A DNA stretch of 64,000 bases from Actinomycetes bacterium (GCA_025360105.1 JANYCT010000081.1:1-64000); one strand, 5' to 3'. Numbered from the stretch's first letter, positions 33,778 to 41,826 are shown. The notes: generated from the letters alone by a model not told the origin. Translations and numbers: made by a program.

Positions 33778-34003
33778 CGTCTCAGCGTAGCGGCAGGCAT
33801 CGGAGCGCCCGACTGCCAGCGTGTCGACCCACAACTCGGAGATGCCGTCGACATCGTCGGTGTCGACGGTCGCGTTGAACACGATGCGGCGAACTCCTGG
33901 CGGTTGTGCCGCCAGCGGCGCGTGCTCGTGCAGCCACCACGTGCCATCTCGCGTCGCGTCGTCTCGATGATCGAGACCACCTTTCGAATTTCCAGTGTCA
34001 TTG
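33778..34003 (-). pseudogene. Coding-like stretch upstream of the WbpD-like gene, possible frameshifted N-terminal part
   Basis: This part of the 333-bp gap between 33777 and 34111 looks coding on the minus strand. An ATG at 34001-34003 opens MTLEIRKVVSIIETTR; near 33950-33965 the coding-like signal moves to another frame, reading RDGTWWLHEHAPLAAQPP and RRIVFNATVDTDDVDG, which runs without a stop into the acetyltransferase. One base gained or lost in the repetitive GACGACGCGACGCGAG stretch would join them into a protein about 75 residues longer. Either this is a decayed or frameshifted 5' part, or the acetyltransferase starts at 33777 and the rest is chance. No function can be named. Confidence 0.35.
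33784..33789 (-). promoter_or_regulatory. -10 element TACGCT, leaderless GTG start at 33777
   Basis: On the minus strand TACGCT ends 6 nt before GTG 33777. It lies inside the coding-like stretch upstream, so it may also be fortuitous. Confidence 0.4.
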
Positions 34004-34097
34004 TCGTTCGTCCGTTTCTCCGCGATCCAGGCAGGAACGTAGCCACGCCTGTCCTGGCGGCCCCATCCGGCACCCCAAACCGTCGGGGCCGCCGCAG

Positions 34098-34103
34098 TAG
34101 CAT
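34098..34103 (+). promoter_or_regulatory. -10 element TAGCAT, leaderless start at 34111
   Basis: TAGCAT ends 7 nt before ATG 34111. Confidence 0.55.
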
Positions 34104-34110
34104 CTCTACG

Positions 34111-34845
34111 ATGACGTCGACTTTGGTGGTGATCCCGGCGTTTCGGGAGGAAGCCTCGGTTGGCGACGTTGTGAAGCGTGTACTCGCGTTGGGGTTCGAC
34201 TGCGTCGTGGTCGACGACGGGTCTCCCGATCACACCGCGGCGCGGGCGCGCGAGGCCGGCGCAGTCGTGCTGCAACTGCCGATGAACATGGGCATTGGTG
34301 CCGCCCTTCGCTGTGGGTTCCGCTACGCGCTTGTCAACGGCTACACGGGCGTGGTGCAGTGCGATGGAGATGGCCAGCACTCGCCAGAGGAGATCCCCCG
34401 TCTTGTGCACGAAGCGCAAGTGCGCGGAGCGCACCTCCTGATCGCTTCGCGTTTCGTCGACGGTTCCGGTGACTACGAACTACATCGTGCGCGCCGGCTT
34501 GCGATGAAGCTGCTGTCGCGGCTTGCATACCGCCAGGGCGGCGTGAAGGTGCACGACACGTCGTCCGGCTTTCGGGTCATCAACGAACCATTGCTCAGCG
34601 AGTTCGCGCGCGACTACCCGGCCCACTATCTGGGCGACACGTTCGAAGTGCTCGTTGCATCCGGTAAGGCCGGTTATCGGGTTGAGGAAGTGCCGGCCGA
34701 CTTCATGCCGCGCTCGGCCGGGGAGTCGTCGAGCGGGCGGCTCGATTCGGTACTGAAGATCCTTCGAGTAGGGGTGAGCGCACTGGTTGGCCTCGGACCA
34801 AAATTCAGCCCGCTCGAGGGTGACGCAGATCAGCCCACAACATGA
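34111..34845 (+). CDS. GT2 glycosyltransferase, polyprenyl-phosphate sugar synthase-like
   Basis: 244 residues, one GT-A domain: LVVIPAFREEASVGDVV, CVVVDDGSPDHT, LPMNMGIGAALRCGFRYA, VVQCDGDGQHSPEEIP (metal-binding Asp residues) and VHDTSSGFRVINEPL. These motifs are typical of Dpm/DPMS-like enzymes that make polyprenyl-phosphate sugars for later membrane steps; the polytopic membrane proteins of the locus could use such donors. There is no anchor helix. The leaderless -10 element fixes the start, against a much longer frame without protein-like sequence. The end overlaps the convergent GT2 gene by 41 bp. Confidence 0.9.
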   Translation: MTSTLVVIPAFREEASVGDVVKRVLALGFDCVVVDDGSPDHTAARAREAGAVVLQLPMNMGIGAALRCGFRYALVNGYTGVVQCDGDGQHSPEEIPRLVHEAQVRGAHLLIASRFVDGSGDYELHRARRLAMKLLSRLAYRQGGVKVHDTSSGFRVINEPLLSEFARDYPAHYLGDTFEVLVASGKAGYRVEEVPADFMPRSAGESSSGRLDSVLKILRVGVSALVGLGPKFSPLEGDADQPTT

Positions 34846-35716
34846 GTGCCTTGCCCTTGGCGGCTGCGAGCCGACCATGGACCAGATCGTTGAGTGATTG
34901 CGCTGCGAGGTGGGTGCGCACCATCCACCGATGCCGCGCCGTACGCGCGCTGCGCTGCCATCCGATTGCTGCGGCAGCGTCGGCGACCTCGCGATAGAGC
35001 GCTATCTCCTCGGTGAAGCGGATGGCGTTAGCGGTCAGCATTGATGTCTGATTCGATCCGTGACGGCGGTATTCGTACAGAGGTGTGCGGATGCCATACA
35101 GGGTCTGGCCGCTGAGCAGCAGCCGACGAATGTTGTCGAGATCAAGCACGAACGACCAGCGCGCATCGAAAGGTCGAGTGCCGACAAGCGCGGTCCGGTA
35201 GCACAGCGTCGGACAGAAGATGTAGTTGTTGGCCAGCACCACGGACAGCGCTGCGTCGCCCGCGACCACGTGGTCGCTGGCTGGCCGACGAGCGAACCGT
35301 TTGACGAAGTCGGGCAGTGATCGTGCAGGGTTGCCGTCTGCGCCGATGATGGTGGTGCCGGTGAAGAATGCGGCGACATCAGGGTGACGCGTCGCGTTGT
35401 CGATCACCGCGGCGCCGTATCCGGGAAGCAGGCGATCGTCGCTATGGAGCAGGGTGACCAAAGGCGCGTTGCTCTGACGGATGCTCTCGTTCCAGTTGCC
35501 GGCCAGACCGAGGTTCGCTTCGTTGCGTGTGCATCGGATTCGAGGATCGCCGAGCGATTCGACCAATTCGTTTGGTGGTTCCGGGCCGCAGTCGTCGACG
35601 ATCAGCAGTTCCCAAAGGTCGATGGTCTGCGCCTGCACGCTCGTGATCGCTTCGCGGAGGTATTCGAGGTTGGCGAAGTAGGGGATGGCGAACGTAATCG
35701 CCGGCGAGGGAGCCAT
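34805..35716 (-). CDS. GT2 glycosyltransferase
   Basis: 303 residues. ITFAIPYFANLEYLREAI starts the GT-A fold; LLIVDDCGPEPPNE, NLGLAGNWNESIR and LLHSDDRLLPGYG provide the donor and metal sites; the C-terminal half has YEYRRHGSNQTS and an amphipathic end. It is a cytosolic or peripheral enzyme for the surface glycan with unknown sugar. ATG 35716 is favoured since TATCCT lies 9 nt upstream; a GTG at 35722 is close by. It is divergent from the methyltransferase at 35769, the two -10 elements lying 25 bp apart. Confidence 0.9.
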   Translation of the reverse strand: MAPSPAITFAIPYFANLEYLREAITSVQAQTIDLWELLIVDDCGPEPPNELVESLGDPRIRCTRNEANLGLAGNWNESIRQSNAPLVTLLHSDDRLLPGYGAAVIDNATRHPDVAAFFTGTTIIGADGNPARSLPDFVKRFARRPASDHVVAGDAALSVVLANNYIFCPTLCYRTALVGTRPFDARWSFVLDLDNIRRLLLSGQTLYGIRTPLYEYRRHGSNQTSMLTANAIRFTEEIALYREVADAAAAIGWQRSARTARHRWMVRTHLAAQSLNDLVHGRLAAAKGKALMLWADLRHPRAG

Positions 35717-35725
35717 TGCCACGTG

Positions 35726-35731
35726 AGGATA
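35726..35731 (-). promoter_or_regulatory. -10 element TATCCT for the GT2 at 35716
   Basis: On the minus strand TATCCT ends 9 nt before ATG 35716. Confidence 0.45.
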
Positions 35732-35756
35732 ACGCGGGCCTCGCGCTAGCCCCTCG

Positions 35757-35762
35757 TAGGAT
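35757..35762 (+). promoter_or_regulatory. -10 element TAGGAT, leaderless GTG start at 35769
   Basis: TAGGAT ends 6 nt before GTG 35769. It is divergent from the -10 element at 35726-35731, so the two promoters share a very short regulatory region. Confidence 0.55.
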
Positions 35763-35768
35763 GGGGGC

Positions 35769-36389
35769 GTGCCGTCCCCATCTCCGAGCTCCACCAGGGA
35801 CCCCGCCTATGCGCATCGCTTACAACAGCTGTCCGCACGCGACAGAGGACTGCGACGCTTCGTCGATCTGCAACGGCCCTACCGTTGGAACGTGCGCCAC
35901 CTCCAGCCCGGTTTCGTGCTCGACATCGGTTGTGGCATTGGCCGAAACCTGAACCATCTTTACGGCCTCGGCGTGGGAGTCGACCACAATGCCGAGTGTG
36001 TAGCAGCTTGTCGGACCGCGGGTCTGAGGGCGTTCGAGCCCGCCGCCTTCGCTGCGAGCGAATTCGCGGTCGCCGATCGCTTCGACACGATGCTCCTCGC
36101 TCACGTCGTCGAGCACATGACCGAAGCTGAAGCCGACGACGTCATCACTGAATACCGGCCGTTCATTCGACCCGAGGGGCGGGTGATTCTGATCACCCCA
36201 CAGGAACGGGGTCAGGCGAGCGACGCGACGCACGTGCGCTTCGTCGACCAAGACGCCGTGCGCCGTATGGCGCAGCGGTTGAACCTGCAGGTTGTCTCGA
36301 TCAGCTCGTTCCCGTTTCCGCGGTCCGTGGGCAGGGTGTTCACCTACAACGAGACCGTTTCGATCCTGTCGGCTCGTCGGGAGGGTTGA
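35769..36389 (+). CDS. SAM-dependent methyltransferase
   Basis: 206 residues. Motif I FVLDIGCGIGRNLNHL near 50, GVGVDHNAE as the acidic motif II, MLLAHVVEHMTEAE as motif IV and IRPEGRVILITPQERG as motif V. The HVRFVDQDAVRRMA segment is shared with methyltransferases of polysaccharide loci. The acceptor is unknown. The GTG start is fixed by the leaderless -10 element. It is the first gene of a three-gene operon with the coiled-coil gene at 36393 (3-nt gap) and the two-part glycosyltransferase at 36677. Confidence 0.88.
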   Translation: MPSPSPSSTRDPAYAHRLQQLSARDRGLRRFVDLQRPYRWNVRHLQPGFVLDIGCGIGRNLNHLYGLGVGVDHNAECVAACRTAGLRAFEPAAFAASEFAVADRFDTMLLAHVVEHMTEAEADDVITEYRPFIRPEGRVILITPQERGQASDATHVRFVDQDAVRRMAQRLNLQVVSISSFPFPRSVGRVFTYNETVSILSARREG

Positions 36390-36392
36390 TCA

Positions 36393-36680
36393 ATGTCCAA
36401 CGATTCGGGTGAGCTGGATTCGCTGCGGGCCGAGAACGCGGCGCTCAAGACTCGCGTCGAGTCGGCCGAGGAGGCGATCGCCACGCTACGCGCCGAGGCG
36501 ATAGAACGACGCGCCCAGGTTCGTGCCCTCGTGTCTGATCTCCCGGTGGCGATGAGTCGCAAGACATTGCTGCGTCAGGTCCTTCGCGACGCCGTGAAGC
36601 ACCCTGACAAGCGTGGCGTCGTGACGCGGGTCGCGAACAAGGCGCGACGGGATACCAGCGACACCCTGCGCCGCGGATGA
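36393..36680 (+). CDS. Small coiled-coil protein coupled to glycosyltransferase
   Basis: 95 residues. Residues 5-48 are a leucine/alanine/glutamate heptad helix (LDSLRAENAALKTRVESAEE); the rest is basic (LRQVLRDAVKHPDKRGVV). No enzyme motif. The stop overlaps the start of the following glycosyltransferase as ATGA. This is the third small coiled-coil gene tied to a transferase in the locus (others at 15260 and 19465); all three share acidic-helix plus basic-tail character but not obvious sequence identity. Function inferred only as scaffold or regulator. Confidence 0.72.
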   Translation: MSNDSGELDSLRAENAALKTRVESAEEAIATLRAEAIERRAQVRALVSDLPVAMSRKTLLRQVLRDAVKHPDKRGVVTRVANKARRDTSDTLRRG

Positions 36681-38635
36681 CGCACGTGCCGGCTCGCGCC
36701 CCCGTTCCTGCCCCTGCCCTTGCTGCGGCTCCGGTGAAGGTGTTCGTCGCAGCGCTCGGTAATGAGTTCATGCGTGATATCGCGATGGCGTTGGTCGAGG
36801 CTGCGCAGATCCTTGGACGAGTGGCAACACTGGTCACCGACGATCTGCCCTGCGTCGACGGAAGCATCAACCTCGTCGTTGCGCCCCACGAGTTCTTCGT
36901 GTTGAGCGACGCGCCCACCGAGCATCTGCAGCGTGCGGCCGCCGCAAGTGTCTGTGTCTGCACCGAACAACCCGGTACGCCGTGGTTCCGTCTGTCCATC
37001 GAAGCGGCGCGGCGCGGTCTGCTCGCATTTGATATCAACGAACACGGCGCCGTTGCAATGCGGCGCGCCGGGGTTAATGCGCACCGCCTGCCGTTTGGTG
37101 CCGTGGCGTCGATGAGCGCGGGCGAATGGCCAGAGCGCGACATCGACGTGTTGTTCATGGGCAGCCTCGATCCGCGGCGTGGGGCGGCCATTGCCTCACT
37201 CGCTCCGGCGCTGTGGAGCCGGCACAGTGAACTCCGGCTGTTCCCCTTCGACAGGCCCGTACATGCCAACTCCCCCGGAGTGGTGTTCGGCGCAGCGAAG
37301 CATCAATTGCTCCGTCGGGCGCGGGTACTCGTGAACGTGCATCGCGACCGGACCAACGACGTCTCACCGGGAAGTGAGCCGGCCGCGTACTTCGAATGGG
37401 TTCGTATGGTTGAGGCGATGGCCAACGGCTGCGTCGTGGTGACCGAATCGTCCGAGGGTCATCAGCCGCTGGTTGCAGGAACGCATTTCATCAGCGCCAC
37501 CATCGAATCCCTCTGCGGTGCGGTGGAAGATGCGCTGACCAACGAGCCGGCGCGCCGCGAGATCGCAATTGCGGCACAGCACGCCGTCACCGTCGACCTT
37601 GCGCTACCTCGCGCACTCGAGTCTGCGCTCTCGCAGATCGAGTCCACCGTGTTGCCTGCGTTGTCGGCGCATGTGCAGACCGGGGTATATCGAAAAGGTT
37701 CCTGGCGGTTGCAGGAGGCCCGACCCGGTGGGCCGAAGCGGCTCGATGTCTTCCGGCCGTACGCGTCGATTCTCAGTCGTGCAAAACAGATTGCTCTCGC
37801 CGAGGGTGACGCGCTGCGCAGGCTGGAGGCCGCGCAATCATTGCTTCACCACAACGCCCTCCAGTTCATCGAGAGAACCGAGACCGCTGCTTACGTTGCC
37901 GACGTCGCCGCTGGCACAGCGCCGGAGGTTTCGGTGCTCGTTACCTTGTACGACTACGAGTCGTTGGTGACCGAGACGCTCGACAGCATCCTCGCCAGCA
38001 TCGATACAGCCTTCGAGGTTGTGATTGTGGAAGACCACGCCACCGACGACAGTCGAGCTGTCGCACGCGGTTATCTGGCCCGACACCCTGACGTGGCGAT
38101 GGTGCTCCTGGCCAAGGATGCGAACGAGGGACTTGCCGCGGCGCGTAACACCGGAATCGACTCGTGCCGTGGCGCGTTCGTGATGGTGATGGACGCTGAC
38201 AATCTGGTGTACCCCACCTGCCTACGCCGCCTCGCCGACGCGCTGCACCTTGATCCGGGCGCAGCGTTCGCGTATTCCGTGCTGGAGGATTTCGGCGCGA
38301 GTCGCAACGTGCGCAGCGCCTATGCGTGGAGCCCGGAGTGGTTGTGTGCGGCCAATTACATCGATGCGCAGGCAATGATCCGCCGTGAGGTCCTCCACTC
38401 GGTGGGGGCCTACCGCACCGATGATCCGCTCGTGTTCGGTTGGGAAGACTGGGAGCTGTGGCTGCGCCTGGCGAGCCGAGGTGATCGTGGCCGTCTCGTA
38501 CCCGAGATGCTCGGACGATACCGCGTGCAGTCCGGATCGATGATCGGGCTCACCAATCTGTGGATCGACGAGTCACTGGCGCAGCTTCGTGTGCTGTACC
38601 CATCGTTGCCGTGGCCCGTCGAACCGGCCCCGTAG
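36677..38635 (+). CDS. Fused GT-B-like and GT2 glycosyltransferase
   Basis: 652 residues. Residues 1-20 are Ala/Pro-rich. Residues about 20-330 look like a GT-B protein: DINEHGAVAMRRAG, PFGAV, RDIDVLFMGSLDPRRG, RARVLVNVHRD and FEWVRMVEAMANGCVVVTESSEG (donor loop). Residues about 410-640 are a GT2 domain: VSVLVTLYDYESLV, VVIVEDHATDDS, NEGLAAARNTGID and VMVMDADNLVYP, ending with GWEDWELWLRLA. Two successive sugar transfers by one polypeptide are inferred. It is coupled by ATGA to the coiled-coil gene and ends the polysaccharide locus on this side. Confidence 0.88.
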   Translation: MTHVPARAPVPAPALAAAPVKVFVAALGNEFMRDIAMALVEAAQILGRVATLVTDDLPCVDGSINLVVAPHEFFVLSDAPTEHLQRAAAASVCVCTEQPGTPWFRLSIEAARRGLLAFDINEHGAVAMRRAGVNAHRLPFGAVASMSAGEWPERDIDVLFMGSLDPRRGAAIASLAPALWSRHSELRLFPFDRPVHANSPGVVFGAAKHQLLRRARVLVNVHRDRTNDVSPGSEPAAYFEWVRMVEAMANGCVVVTESSEGHQPLVAGTHFISATIESLCGAVEDALTNEPARREIAIAAQHAVTVDLALPRALESALSQIESTVLPALSAHVQTGVYRKGSWRLQEARPGGPKRLDVFRPYASILSRAKQIALAEGDALRRLEAAQSLLHHNALQFIERTETAAYVADVAAGTAPEVSVLVTLYDYESLVTETLDSILASIDTAFEVVIVEDHATDDSRAVARGYLARHPDVAMVLLAKDANEGLAAARNTGIDSCRGAFVMVMDADNLVYPTCLRRLADALHLDPGAAFAYSVLEDFGASRNVRSAYAWSPEWLCAANYIDAQAMIRREVLHSVGAYRTDDPLVFGWEDWELWLRLASRGDRGRLVPEMLGRYRVQSGSMIGLTNLWIDESLAQLRVLYPSLPWPVEPAP

Positions 38636-38663
38636 CGCAACACGAGTCTTCAAGCAGCACTAG

Positions 38664-39269
38664 TCAGGCGGGGCGGCCCTGTTTGTCGAGCTTCGCGGCC
38701 CTCTGTGAGCGCTTCCAGTCGCGCACGACGGCGAGCGATTCGGGCGACGAGACGTCGGCAACGGATCGCGCTACCTCATCGCCGAAGGCTCCGGCCGCCT
38801 CGCGCCAACCATGTGGTTGTACGCCCTGGCGCTTGCCGAGCAGGGCAATGAAGATCTTCGCCTTTTCGTCGCCATAGCCCGGCAGAGCGCGCAGTCGCGC
38901 ATACAGCGTCGCCCCATCGGGTACGTCGCTCCAGACGCGGTCGGCACGCCCGCCGTAGTCGCGGGTGAGCACGCAGCACAGTTCGTGGACACGACGTCCC
39001 ATCGACGCAGGAAATCGATGGATGGCCGGCGTTTCGCAACAGACGCTGACGAAGTCGTCGACATCCATCGACGCGATCCGGCGCGGATTGAGGTGGCCGA
39101 GGCGCGCCTTCAGTGTGCTCGGCCCGGCGAATGCCCATTCCATCGGCACCTGCTGATCGAGCAGCATGCCAATGAGCAATGCGCTCCCATCGGTGTTGAG
39201 CAACCTGTCGGCCGCCGTATTGCCGGTGATGTAGAGCGTCCCGCGAGCCCGAGCGTGTGATGATGCCAT
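38664..39269 (-). CDS. HhH-GPD superfamily base-excision repair protein
   Basis: 201 residues of an actinobacterial HhH-GPD type: LLIGMLLDQQVPMEWAFAGP near the N-terminus is the first helix pair, and LRALPGYGDEKAKIFIALLG is the helix-hairpin-helix with the GPD-like region. Such proteins bind damaged DNA and some are glycosylases. I cannot place the catalytic Asp or Lys with certainty and see no C-terminal iron-sulfur Cys4 cluster, so activity is open. ATG 39269 is chosen as TACGAT ends 8 nt upstream; the open frame beyond it has no protein character. Confidence 0.82.
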   Translation of the reverse strand: MASSHARARGTLYITGNTAADRLLNTDGSALLIGMLLDQQVPMEWAFAGPSTLKARLGHLNPRRIASMDVDDFVSVCCETPAIHRFPASMGRRVHELCCVLTRDYGGRADRVWSDVPDGATLYARLRALPGYGDEKAKIFIALLGKRQGVQPHGWREAAGAFGDEVARSVADVSSPESLAVVRDWKRSQRAAKLDKQGRPA

Positions 39270-39277
39270 GCACGCCG

Positions 39278-39283
39278 ATCGTA
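39278..39283 (-). promoter_or_regulatory. -10 element TACGAT, leaderless start at 39269
   Basis: On the minus strand TACGAT ends 8 nt before ATG 39269. Confidence 0.55.
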
Positions 39284-39360
39284 GCGGGAGGGTCTGCTGG
39301 TCCGGATGGCCCGCCTTCGTCAAGCGAGTCTCAAGATGCGCACAAACCGTAGAAAAGAAC

Positions 39361-39389
39361 CTCAAGTCACCGCCGGTTTCGGTCGAAAA
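39361..39389 (+). promoter_or_regulatory. Possible FliA/WhiG-type sigma promoter for the CAP-like gene
   Basis: CTCAAG at 39361-39366, a 15-nt spacer, then GTCGAAAA at 39382-39389 resemble the TAAA / GCCGATAA pattern of sigma-28 (FliA/WhiG) promoters. A second CTCAAG lies at 39330-39335. The transcript would have a short leader with GAGGA 6 nt before ATG 39425. Confidence 0.28.
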
Positions 39390-39424
39390 CCCAACAGGTT
39401 GCGAATCGGGATTGAGGATGGGCC

Positions 39425-41455
39425 ATGAGGCGGATATCTCAGAAGTGGGTGCAGTATCTCGCGCTGGTCATTGTCGCGGCCCTATGTGGTGCAGCCACGA
39501 CCACGGTTGCGAGCGCCAGCGCCGCCTACCCGCCGTTCATTCCTCCCGACGCCGATTGGCTCACCACGGTCAACTATTACCGCGCGATGTCGAACCTGCC
39601 CCCTGTAGCCGAGGATCCCAACCTCTCTGTCGGCTCGTACAACCATTCGTGCTACATGCTGCAGAACGGCATCGCTCACGACGAAATCCCAGGTTTGCCC
39701 GGTTACACGCCCGAAGGTGACCTCGCCGGCAACAACGGCAACGTCGCCGTGTCAAGCGTCTATGGCATCGAGGCCCGCCAGCACATCGAACTCTGGATGA
39801 CTGGACCCTTTCACGCGATCGGCATTCTTCGACCGAACCTGACCACCGTTGGCTTCGGCAAGTGCGACAGCACCGCAACTGCGCCGTGGCGTTCGGGCGC
39901 GACGCTCGACATCCTTCGTGGTCTTGGCGGCACCGGCGTGCAAACCGAACCGATTCTGTTTCCTGGCAACGGCACTACCACCAACCTCGACAAGTTCATC
40001 ACTGAGAGCCCCAATCCAATGACCTACTGCGGGTGGACGGGAACCGCTGGCCTTCCGATTCTGGCGCTCATGCCCGAAGCCCTCGGCGGCCCAGCGGCGG
40101 CGACCGTGACCGGCTCGTCGGGATCGCTCAACGTGTGCGTGCTCACCCAGTACAACACGAGTGGCGTCGCCTCGCAGATCCTCGCCGGCAACAACGCCGT
40201 GGTTGTCATTCCCCGCAATCAGCTGGCCTCTGATACGTACTCAGTGAGCGTTGGAACCCCGTTCCGCAACGTGAACTGGAGCTTCACGGTCGATCCCGCC
40301 GCCGCGACGGGCGTGCAGCCCGTGCCCACCACTACGGCGCTCGGCAGTGGCGGTGCTCTGCAACCCATCACACCGACCCGCCTCGTGGACACCCGCGTGA
40401 ACCTGGGTGCCTCCCGGCTCTATTCGGGCTATCTGCGCCGCATTCAGATTTCCGGACGCGGTGGTGTGCCGATCGGTGCACAGGCGATCAGCGCGAACTT
40501 CACGGTTGCGGGCAGCGACACGGCGGGGTTCCTGAGCGTGTGGAACTGCTCGGCGGATCGCCCGACTGTATCGACGCTGAACTACGGAGCCGGTGAAGTC
40601 GTGCCAAACGGTGCGAGCGTACCGCTCGATGCGAGCGGCGGGATGTGCGTGTTCTCGTCGGCATCGGCCGAGCTGATCGTCGATGTCAACGGCTACTACG
40701 ACGCCAGCGCGTCGGGTCGGCTCGCCTCAGTCACGCCCACCAGGCTCATGGATACGCGGATCCCGTTCGGTGCACGCGGCCGACTATCCGCGGGGTCAAC
40801 CACGGCGCTGCAGGTCACCGGCGTTGCCGGAATCCCCACCGGTGCAAGCGCTGTCATGCTCAACGTCACGAGTATCTGGCCGGCTGATCCGGGCTATGTG
40901 ACGGTGTACCCGTGTGACGCCCAGCGTCCGTTCGTCTCGAGCCTGAACCCGGTTCCTTACTCCGTGAAGCCGAACAACGTGGTGGCACCGGTGGCCAAGG
41001 ACGGAACGGTGTGCATCTTCGTGTCTACCGATGTTGACCTGCTCGTCGATGTCACCGGCTACGTGAAGTCCACGGCGTCGCTGCAATACACCCCGAGTGC
41101 TCCGTTCCGGCTCATCGATACCCGTGACCGGTTCCGTACGGAGATGAACAACCGCCTGGGTGGCCAGCCACTCGTGGGCGGTCAGACCATGGTGATTCAG
41201 GTTGCCGGAACCCGAGGCATTGCCGCCAACGCGAAAGCCGTATCGGCGAACTTCACCGTCGTTGGTGGCGTTGTCCCAGGGTTCTTGACTGTGTGGCAGT
41301 GCGGTGCCCGTCCAACAACATCAAACGTGAACTTCGATGTCGGGATGGCGATCGCCAACGGCGCACAGATGCCGCTCTCTGCGTCGGGTCAGTTGTGTGT
41401 GTTCGCTTCGGCTTCGGCGCATGTGATCATTGATGTGAACGGTTGGTGGAGTTAG
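39425..41455 (+). CDS. Secreted CAP-like protein with three Cys-paired C-terminal repeats
   Basis: 676 residues. A signal peptide (about 1-34) ends in VASASAAYP. Residues 40-180 resemble a CAP/SCP domain: VNYYRAMSNLPPVAED, SYNHSCYMLQNGIAHDE, ELWMTGPFHAIGILRP and LTTVGFGKC, the pattern of bacterial CAP proteins. Residues about 180-305 are an unassigned beta-rich part. Then three repeats of about 115 residues begin near bases 40357, 40718 and 41080, each with RLxDTR, a xxxNxTV strand, a Cys in W/Y-x-C, a second Cys in x-C-V/I-F and a final VDVNGYY-like strand. The repeats match those of the protein at 19748 except for the cysteine pair. GAGGA precedes the ATG at 6 nt. Confidence 0.88.
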   Translation: MRRISQKWVQYLALVIVAALCGAATTTVASASAAYPPFIPPDADWLTTVNYYRAMSNLPPVAEDPNLSVGSYNHSCYMLQNGIAHDEIPGLPGYTPEGDLAGNNGNVAVSSVYGIEARQHIELWMTGPFHAIGILRPNLTTVGFGKCDSTATAPWRSGATLDILRGLGGTGVQTEPILFPGNGTTTNLDKFITESPNPMTYCGWTGTAGLPILALMPEALGGPAAATVTGSSGSLNVCVLTQYNTSGVASQILAGNNAVVVIPRNQLASDTYSVSVGTPFRNVNWSFTVDPAAATGVQPVPTTTALGSGGALQPITPTRLVDTRVNLGASRLYSGYLRRIQISGRGGVPIGAQAISANFTVAGSDTAGFLSVWNCSADRPTVSTLNYGAGEVVPNGASVPLDASGGMCVFSSASAELIVDVNGYYDASASGRLASVTPTRLMDTRIPFGARGRLSAGSTTALQVTGVAGIPTGASAVMLNVTSIWPADPGYVTVYPCDAQRPFVSSLNPVPYSVKPNNVVAPVAKDGTVCIFVSTDVDLLVDVTGYVKSTASLQYTPSAPFRLIDTRDRFRTEMNNRLGGQPLVGGQTMVIQVAGTRGIAANAKAVSANFTVVGGVVPGFLTVWQCGARPTTSNVNFDVGMAIANGAQMPLSASGQLCVFASASAHVIIDVNGWWS

Positions 41456-41813
41456 CGCCACCGTCGGCGTTGCCTTGCTCTAGCTCAGCCCGCAGCAGCG
41501 CGTTTGCCTCGGCGAGATCCTGCAGACCCTTTTGCAGACCCGAAACGCTGATCGACAGTTGAACGCAGATCGCCACCAGTAACACGACGGCAACCAGCAG
41601 AAACACCGCCGTGCCGGTCATCGAGAATTGCTGCGCGATTGGGTTGACGATGGGCGTCAGGAGCGACGATGCGATCACCGCCATGGAAATCGCGATCCAG
41701 CCCGTGCCGAAGCCGAACGAGAGTCGCCGCCGGTGCACCAGGGCAATCACTGCGCCGAGCATGCCGACCCCAAAGATCGCGATGACGATGCCTTGCTTCA
41801 GTGTTGCGCTCAT
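41427..41813 (-). CDS. DUF2304 membrane protein
   Basis: 128 residues with three hydrophobic helices (about 8-27, 38-55, 66-88) and a C-terminal helix with heptads (LQKGLQDLAEANALLRAELEQ). This layout is that of DUF2304, small membrane proteins often found with polyprenyl-phosphate glycosyltransferases and thought to help them. Here it is next to a methyltransferase but near the polysaccharide locus with Dpm-like enzymes. ATG 41813 follows a TACCAT -10 by 7 nt. Its 3' end overlaps the CAP-like gene by 29 bp. Confidence 0.82.
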   Translation of the reverse strand: MSATLKQGIVIAIFGVGMLGAVIALVHRRRLSFGFGTGWIAISMAVIASSLLTPIVNPIAQQFSMTGTAVFLLVAVVLLVAICVQLSISVSGLQKGLQDLAEANALLRAELEQGNADGGANSTNRSHQ

Positions 41814-41820
41814 GTGGCTG

Positions 41821-41826
41821 ATGGTA
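41821..41826 (-). promoter_or_regulatory. -10 element TACCAT, leaderless start at 41813
   Basis: On the minus strand TACCAT ends 7 nt before ATG 41813. Confidence 0.55.

Noticed and set aside
33774-34103. Independent 109-codon gene on the minus strand
   Set aside because: Only its first 16-20 residues look protein-like; after that the coding signal moves to another frame, so it is treated as a possible frameshift instead.
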